Shown here: piece after piece, positions 58,525-64,000 of the stretch
Layout of the letters: every line of letters starts with the position of its first letter
Position numbering within the stretch: position 1 is the first letter of the stretch
NCBI RefSeq assembly: GCF_032854445.1
Contig: NC_088306.1
Coordinates: 26,695,764-26,759,763, forward strand
Reading direction: 5' to 3'
Length of the DNA: 64,000 nucleotides
Source: Liolophura sinensis
Lineage: Eukaryota; Mollusca; Polyplacophora; Chitonida; Chitonidae
Notes under the pieces: generated by a model
Seen by the model: only the letters and a program-made list of their open reading frames with translations
What the model was told of the DNA's origin: nothing
Database searches by the model: none
Program-made: the position numbers and the translations under genes

Positions 58525-58751
58525 ATCCATGAATTCAGACCCCCGTGGGGTTTCCGGGGTGATAAGAATAGGACCTCAGCCCTCTAGGCAAGCTTGTCGT
58601 AAAAGTCGACTAACCTACAGCTCTCCTGTGTGAGCCCGGTGAATATAATAGGCTCACATCTTCGCGGTTGTGTGAGAGGCAACCGGGGAGCGACCTGTTT
58701 GCCGTGGGTTGCGACCCGTAATCTCCGAGGACGGGATCCTGGTGGCTGAGG

Positions 58752-58788
58752 GTGTGTTGGTCTTGCGAGATCCTCACGTCCAACACAC
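58752..58788 (+). promoter_or_regulatory. LINE 5' UTR hairpin (copy D)
   Basis: GTGTGTTGG and CCAACACAC form a perfect 9-bp stem around 19 nt. It is kept in copy B with one G-U pair. Role unknown. Confidence 0.6.
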
Positions 58789-59143
58789 CACTTTGGCCCT
58801 TACTTGGAGAGAGACGGGAGGTCGGATGGGCCCGGTCCGATCAGTCGGCTGGTCACGTCAAGCCCTACAGATGATCTCGTTTGTCATTTCTTTCACTTAC
58901 TGTGATGTCAAGTTGGTATTTCCCCAAATGCTCTTCTCTGGGATTCATGTAGAAGGCGGTGGCTAATGGGTCAATCGAGTAGATTGAATTTAACCTTGTC
59001 GGTATAACTCAAACTGTTCGAGTATACCTTGCGTGGATTCCCTCTTTCAATTCTCTGCTGGTCATCCGCAGAGGTAGATTCGTCCTTGTTGGCACTCCGT
59101 GGCGGGTGAGGGACACGTGAGGTGAATTCTTGCTCTATCAATT

Positions 59144-60472
59144 ATGTCTTCCTCCAAAACCATACCAAATGCTCCATTAAACACCGCAAAAAAACGTAAA
59201 AATGAGGAATTTCTTGAAATAGGCAATGGAACGAACAGTTGGCCGGCTTTCATTATTTTATCAACGAAAAACGACCAACGTCCAGCGTCTAAACTAGATC
59301 CGTTTGCTCTGAAAAAAAAAACAATAGAAGGTTCAGCTGATAAAGTTAAAAACGTTAAAAAATTAAGATCTGGCGATATCCTTATTGAATGTTTTCGAAA
59401 ACAGCAGGCATTCAATTTATTATCATTGAATTCCGTTTTGGACGTGCCTGGTTTTACATCGCCACATCAATCCCTAAATAGCTGCAATGGCATCATACGT
59501 GACAGGGATCGGGATCTGATTGACCTGTCTGAGGAACAAATTTGTGCTGAATTAAAGTCTGAGGGTGTTACCAATGTTAAACGTTTCGTTATGAAAAAAT
59601 CTGGTAACACCATTAAACTCAACACTTACTTATTAACATTCAACAGCACATCACTTCCGTCATCCATTTACATTGGCCAGTACAGGGTTCGTGTTGACCT
59701 GTACATTCCCAACCCGACACGGTGTTTTACGTGCCAAAATTTTGGTCACGGCAAGGGCCAATGTATAAATAAATTGATTTGTTTTCGATGCGGGAAGGAA
59801 GGTCATGATGGTTTCGACTGCGGTGACACATTTAAATGTTGTAATTGCAGTGGAGATCATATGGCCTCCTCTAAAGACTGTCCATTATTCCTAAAAGAAA
59901 AACAGATAGTTACTTTAAAAGTTAAAAACAACATCCCGTACCAGGAAGCACATAAATTAGTGTGCAATACATCACAGGCTTTGTTTTCAAATGTGGCCAA
60001 GCGAGTTACAACATCTGTTGCTACTCAGACATCACTCACTTGGCCAATTGGAAACGATCAGCCCAAAACCATATCCCCCCAAACTTCTGTTAATCCTGCA
60101 TCCCAGCCTAAATATAGCTCTTGTTCTACACAAACTATATTAACAAATTCCGAAAGTCCCAAAAATATAGAACCACAACGTAAAACAGCTGAACCTAATA
60201 CATTTCCAGCCAAAAAGCCAAGCAAGGGAACGAACAATAATAATAATAATTATAATAGCAAACCTAGTGGTCCTGTGGAACGTTCTTCCAATGCCACCAG
60301 GGACCCAATCCAAACATTTAATAAATTTGGATCGTTGGAGGATGTCGATTCTTCAACATCAGACGCGGAGGTGATGGATACATCACCTGCACCAGGGAGA
60401 TCTTGCAGCCGATCTCCAAGGAAGGGTCGACCTCGGTCCAAGCATAAATCTCCTATACGCCTACCTCCATAA
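59144..60472 (+). CDS. LINE ORF1 protein (nucleic-acid-binding, RRM-like region plus three CCHC knuckles)
   Basis: A 442-residue intact frame starting at the ATG at 59144, after a leader ending CTCTATCAATT. It would bind element RNA and act as chaperone in the retrotransposition particle. Residues about 78-185 resemble the RRM-like part of I/Jockey ORF1 proteins: DILIECFRKQQAF, LSEEQICAELKSEGVTNVKR, YRVRVDLYIPNPTRC. Three zinc knuckles follow: C194-x2-C197-x4-H202-x4-C207, C213-x2-C216-x4-H221-x4-C226 and C232-x2-C235-x3-H239-x6-C246. The C-terminal half is Ser/Pro/Asn-rich and ends in a basic tail (SRSPRKGRPRSKHKSPIRLP). It contains an Asn run (about residues 366-372) from a slipped AAT repeat. 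This is the only intact LINE gene in the window. The stop codon overlaps the ORF2 ATG. Confidence 0.93.
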   Translation: MSSSKTIPNAPLNTAKKRKNEEFLEIGNGTNSWPAFIILSTKNDQRPASKLDPFALKKKTIEGSADKVKNVKKLRSGDILIECFRKQQAFNLLSLNSVLDVPGFTSPHQSLNSCNGIIRDRDRDLIDLSEEQICAELKSEGVTNVKRFVMKKSGNTIKLNTYLLTFNSTSLPSSIYIGQYRVRVDLYIPNPTRCFTCQNFGHGKGQCINKLICFRCGKEGHDGFDCGDTFKCCNCSGDHMASSKDCPLFLKEKQIVTLKVKNNIPYQEAHKLVCNTSQALFSNVAKRVTTSVATQTSLTWPIGNDQPKTISPQTSVNPASQPKYSSCSTQTILTNSESPKNIEPQRKTAEPNTFPAKKPSKGTNNNNNNYNSKPSGPVERSSNATRDPIQTFNKFGSLEDVDSSTSDAEVMDTSPAPGRSCSRSPRKGRPRSKHKSPIRLPP

Positions 60473-60474
60473 TG
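60470..60474 (+). promoter_or_regulatory. TAATG stop-start overlap between ORF1 and ORF2
   Basis: ORF1 ends with TAA (60470-60472), and its last A is the first base of ATG (60472-60474), which opens the ORF2 frame MSSLDKIIQWNC. A UAAUG overlap drives stop-coupled reinitiation in the SART1 retrotransposon, so the same mechanism is inferred here. Copy B reads CAATG at this place. Confidence 0.75.
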
Positions 60475-63397
60475 TCTTCCTTAGATAAAATTATACAGTG
60501 GAATTGTTGAGGTCTTAAGGCAAATTTTATTGAAATAACACAGCTAGTTCAATCTTTCAATCCAGTTGCCCTGTGTCTTCAGGGCAACTGTGTGTTACCG
60601 GCTTTATTTCTTATTTGTATAATTTCTTACATACCTTTGTCTTCGGGAGTTAGTGTTAAACGTTGTTGTGGAAATGAATATTGCGATTATCGACTTGGAA
60701 CGCCCTTTACGGACTACGAATGGTATAGGAATGTCAGGCTTGACGCTTATCTTCAGGAAACTCACCTGAAGACATCTGACACAGATAAAATAACTCTTAA
60801 AAATTATTCCCTTTATAGCAGATATTGTATTGAGGAAGAGCGAGCTGCAGGCGGCTCCTCGATCTTCATAAATAACAATGTTGTCTACAGCCTTGTTGAT
60901 CTGGATACAGAGCTTCAGGCTGTGGCCGTTCGCGTTTCATTATATGAAACAGTCACATTATGTTCGGTGTATATACCTCCGAACACCTTTTTGTCAGCTC
61001 TTCAGTTGCACAATCTAAAAGAGCAGTTACCTAAACCGTTTATAATACTGGGAGACTTTAATTCCCATAACCCCCTATGGGGCAGTAATAACATAAATAA
61101 TGAGGGCAAGATAGCTGAAGACTTCTTATTGAAGGATGAACTGTGTTATTTCAATGATGGTTCTAATATCTACTTACATCCGGGTAACGGCACTTATTCT
61201 GCTATCGATCTCACTATCATGGATCCAGCACTTCTCCTTGATTTTTCTTGAAAGGTGCATGACGATCTTTGTGGTAGTGACAATTTTCCTATTATCCTAG
61301 AGCATATCACTTCTAATTCTTTAGAACGTGTAGCTAGGTGGAAGTTTGATAAAGCAGATTGGATCGCATTCGAGATGGTCTATGAGGTTGATATCATTCT
61401 AGAGATTCTCGATGCAGCAGATGATCCTATATTAAAATCTAACGAGCTTGTTTTACGAGCTGCCGATAGATCTATCCCTAAAACCTCGACAAATCCAAAA
61501 TCCAAAAGTAAACCCTGGTATGATGAGGATTGTCGCAAAGCCATTAAGGACCGCAAAAAGGCCGAGCGAAATTTTAATATATGTCCGAATGATAATATCT
61601 TAAACCAGGTTCGTATTTTTAGGGCTAAGGCTCTCCGATTACTCAAGTCCAAGAGACGATCTTGTTGGCGGAACTTTGTTTCAGACATTACGTCAAAAAC
61701 ACCCATGCGTAAGGTCTGGAACATGGTTAAGAAACTTAAGGGCAAAACTAATAGAGCTTTTGAAAGATGGGCATAATATATTAACTTCTCCACCCGATAT
61801 AGCTAATAAACTAGCTGAGACAATTTCAAAGAAATCTTCTTCTGATAATTATACTAAAGAATTCCAACATATAAAAAAAACAGAAGGAGAAAATTAAATT
61901 GCCCTTTTCTTCTAAGAATTTAGAAGATTATAATCATCTTTTTAATACCAAGGAACTTAAGACTGCATTAAAAAAAAGGTCCACAATACTGCTTGTGGTC
62001 CTGATAACGTATATTATAAGTTTCTGAACCATTTACCAGCTGAGGCACTGAAGACTCTCTTGGACTTGCTTAATAATATTTGGATAACTGGTAATATTCC
62101 ACCATCATGGAGGGAGGCGTGTATTATCCCGGTTCCCAAACCGGGGAAGAACCATAATGATCCAAATAATTACCGTCCCATAGCTCTTACCAGCTGTGTC
62201 TGTAAGACTATGGAACGGATGATTAATGATAGACTTGTTTGGTTTCTTGAAACCAACAAGTTACTCTCTAACATTCAATGTTACCATGGATCACCTTGTT
62301 CGATTTGAAACTTTTATTCGCGATGGCTTCTTCAATAACGAACATGTGGTGTCCATATGTTTTGACCTTGAAAAGGCCTATGACACCACATGGAAATATG
62401 GTATTTCAAAAGACCTGGGTCTTAAAGGTCGCTTACCTATATTTATATCGCAATGTTTATCACCAAGGTTTGAGGCTCAGCCTTGGTGCTTTTAGAACCT
62501 CACCAGTAGAAAGTTTATACGTGGAGGCAGATGAGCCTTCTTTATACAACCGACGTATAAAACTGAGCCTTCAATATGCTACAAATCTTAAAGCTCATCC
62601 AACAAACCCTGCCTACGACTGTGTTTTCAATCCAATATATGTAGACAAAAATACTAAATGTCCTAACAAGATCCCTTCGTTCGGTCTTCGCATACGGGGC
62701 CATATTTTGGAAGCTAACATCAAGCTGGAGGATATAGCTCTGGTTACTTTTCCGGAGTCTCCTCCATGGCTACCTCCACAACCTAAACTAATATTTGATC
62801 TACGTAAACATAATAAATCAAGTACAAACTCTCTTATAATTCAGCAAAGTTTTGCTGAAATCAAGGCTGATTATATGGATTATAAATTTATATATAAGGA
62901 CGGGTCAAAGGATGGGGACAGGGTTGCGGCTGCCGCTGTCTTAAAGCAGCGGGTCACTTCACATCGTCTGGCACCTTCCTCTTCTGTCTTTTATGCAGAG
63001 GCCAGGGCTATACTCCTGGCCTTATCATATGTTTCCTCAGGGCATGCCCAGAGAGTCTGGGCTGTCTTGCCTTTTGGCAATTCAGAATAATAAATTTAAA
63101 AATCCATTGATACTTGAGATCATAGCCAAACATAAAAAACTAATTAAAAGAGGTAAAGATATTATATTCTGTTGGATACCAAGTCACACTGGTATCCATG
63201 GAAACACAGTCGTGAACAGGGAAGCGAAAGCTGCCCTATATAAAGCTGTATCTCGGGTTAAAATCCCTTATACTGACGTGAAGTCTAATATTCTTAAATA
63301 TATTCGTCGCCTTTGGCAGGGTGAATGGGACTTGCAGATCCACAATAAACTGCATGCCACCCATCCTGTCATTGGCTACTATGCAATTTCATCTTAG
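60472..63397 (+). pseudogene. LINE ORF2 (endonuclease, RT, RNase H), inactivated
   Basis: Opens at the ATG in TAATG. Codon 13 is TGA (60508-60510) where copy B has CGA, a CpG-type change. The endonuclease (to 61300) is cut by a 166-bp R-B insertion (60584-60749) and then continues: LQETHLKTSD, ILGDFNSHNPLWGS (GDFN at 61051-61062), AIDLTIMDP. The final SDH motif is SDN here, so the catalytic His is lost. The pre-RT region reads KPWYDEDCRKAIKDRKKAE. RT keeps NYRPIALTSCVCKTMERMIN and motif A (FDLEKAYDTTW, about 62360), but sequence jumps near 62455 to HQGLRLSLGAFRTSPVES, so the catalytic YADD-type region is deleted. RNase H: DGSKDGDRV, YAEARAILLAL, WIPSHTGIHGN and VVNREAKAAL, the last with Asn for the expected Asp. 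Several frameshifts as well. Confidence 0.92.
60576..60757 (+). repeat. R-B 3' segment inserted in the LINE endonuclease, 8-bp flanking repeat
   Basis: The insert 60584-60749 carries TAGTGTTAAACGTTGTTGTG, ATATTGCGATTATCGACTTG, GAACGCCC and TTGACGCTTAT of R-B. TCTTCAGG lies on both sides (60576-60583, 60750-60757). Copy B runs straight through here as TGTCTTCAGGAAACTCACC, showing the uninterrupted state. By chance the insert leaves a long open frame. Confidence 0.8.
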
Positions 63398-63803
63398 ATG
63401 GGAGCAGTGCTCCCGAGTGTGTTGGATGTAATGCTGAATACGGCATCAAACATATCTTGGTTGACTGTGTAGACTTTGTCCATGTTAGGCAAAGGTTTTA
63501 CCGGATCAACTCTATATATGATTTATTTGACAGCAACGCTGGCGATGTTGTCATAAAATATTTGAAGGCCATTGGCCTATATCATAAAATATAAATTCCA
63601 ATTGTCTGAAATATTTATAGATAAAAGTTATATAAATACAGCTTTCCAGACATACTATTTTTTAATATGCTGGTTTTCGAGTTTTAACTGTTTTGGTTTT
63701 TTTTCTTATCTTATTTTAAACATGTCTGTACTTTTTGTTTGATTTTTGATGTTCATATTGTCATATCGAAAACCTTAACCGTCTCATGTTTTCACCTTGT
63801 TCT

Positions 63804-63838
63804 CGCCACGATATGGCTGAAATATTGCCGATGTGGCG
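63804..63838 (+). promoter_or_regulatory. Terminal 3' hairpin of the LINE
   Basis: Stem CGCCAC (63804-63809)/GTGGCG (63833-63838) with a 23-nt loop GATATGGCTGAAATATTG plus CCGAT. It is followed by TTAAGCCATAAT and the (ATTC)n tail. Equivalent hairpins end SINE1 and SINE2. It is probably the recognition site for the element's reverse transcriptase. Confidence 0.8.
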
Positions 63839-63878
63839 TTAAGCCATAATCATTCATTCATTCATTCATGAATTCAGA

Positions 63879-64000
63879 GCTTTTTATGGTCTCCTGTCAG
63901 GAAGTGTCCTGTAAGAAACCACCATCTGGAATCGGCTGCATTGCTCTATGAAAGAAAACTGAACACAAATTTTATATAACATCAGTGAGATGATCAAGAC
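63879..64000. other. Right flank, no feature seen
   Basis: DNA beyond the LINE target-site duplication. Confidence 0.5.

Larger units (their letters stand above)
58528..63878 (+). mobile_element. I-group LINE, copy D, 5' end to tail with 12-bp TSD (reference copy)
   Basis: CATGAATTCAGA at 58528-58539 and 63867-63878 brackets an element of 5327 bp (58540-63866). The first three bases may belong to the (ATTC)n tail, leaving at least GAATTCAGA. Order: 5' UTR from CCCCCGTGGGGTTTCCGGGG, ORF1 (intact, 59144-60472), ORF2 (broken, 60472 onward: endonuclease, RT, RNase H), 3' UTR, terminal hairpin and (ATTC)n tail. It is complete at both ends but lacks an RT core segment by internal deletion. The domain set (APE endonuclease, RT, RNase H, three-knuckle ORF1) defines the I group. 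It is the best guide to copies A-C. Confidence 0.93.

Noticed and set aside
60592-61251. Single 219-codon gene
   Set aside because: Its start is GTG inside an R-B insertion. The frame only runs by chance into the LINE endonuclease.

Overview
The window looks like non-coding, repeat-rich DNA from a marine invertebrate, most probably a mollusc and perhaps a bivalve. The reasons are the AT-rich composition, the absence of any long intact host gene, the many tRNA-derived SINEs of a type I associate with molluscan genomes, and a crowded mix of I-group LINEs, BEL/Pao, Harbinger and Tc1/mariner relics. The species call is inference. A 200-N scaffold gap lies at 12560-12759.

Layout. 1-7.5 kb: the 3' part of an I-group LINE (copy A), a Harbinger transposase pseudogene with a visible intron (minus strand) and a BEL/Pao LTR-retrotransposon relic. 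7.5-30 kb: mostly unrecognised DNA with short dispersed repeats. These are two unclassified families, called R-A (about 280 bp) and R-B (about 330 bp) here, plus SINE copies, several with clear target-site duplications (TSDs), a long-TIR non-autonomous DNA transposon (14878-15550) and one weak candidate host exon (11201-11367). 30-33 kb: a broken minus-strand gene of an unnamed multi-motif family, cut at its 3' side by a SINE. 33.6-39.3 kb: rearranged LINE copy B with a SINE nested in it. 39-51 kb: more R-A, R-B and SINE pieces and a CR1/L2/Jockey-like endonuclease fragment. 51.5-53 kb: a 62-bp minisatellite touching a dead Tc1 transposase. 53.2-63.9 kb: two LINE copies head to head, copy C (minus) and copy D (plus). 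Copy D spans the full element from 5' end to tail and is flanked by a TSD, but it is dead.

How the parts relate. The LINE and two SINE families end in the same kind of 3' module: a 6-bp stem, a 23-24 nt AT-rich loop and a short tandem-repeat tail. The stem sequence differs between families and copies, but pairing is kept by compensatory changes at four of six positions. Insertions holding only this hairpin plus tail also occur, one with a perfect 15-bp TSD. This fits SINEs being copied by LINE reverse transcriptases that recognise the hairpin at the RNA 3' end. It is the most interesting signal in the window. A second is the TAATG overlap between LINE ORF1 and ORF2, which suggests stop-restart translation.

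All coding relics carry stops, frameshifts or deletions, so nothing here is predicted to be active. Boundaries of dispersed repeats are approximate because they were found by eye.
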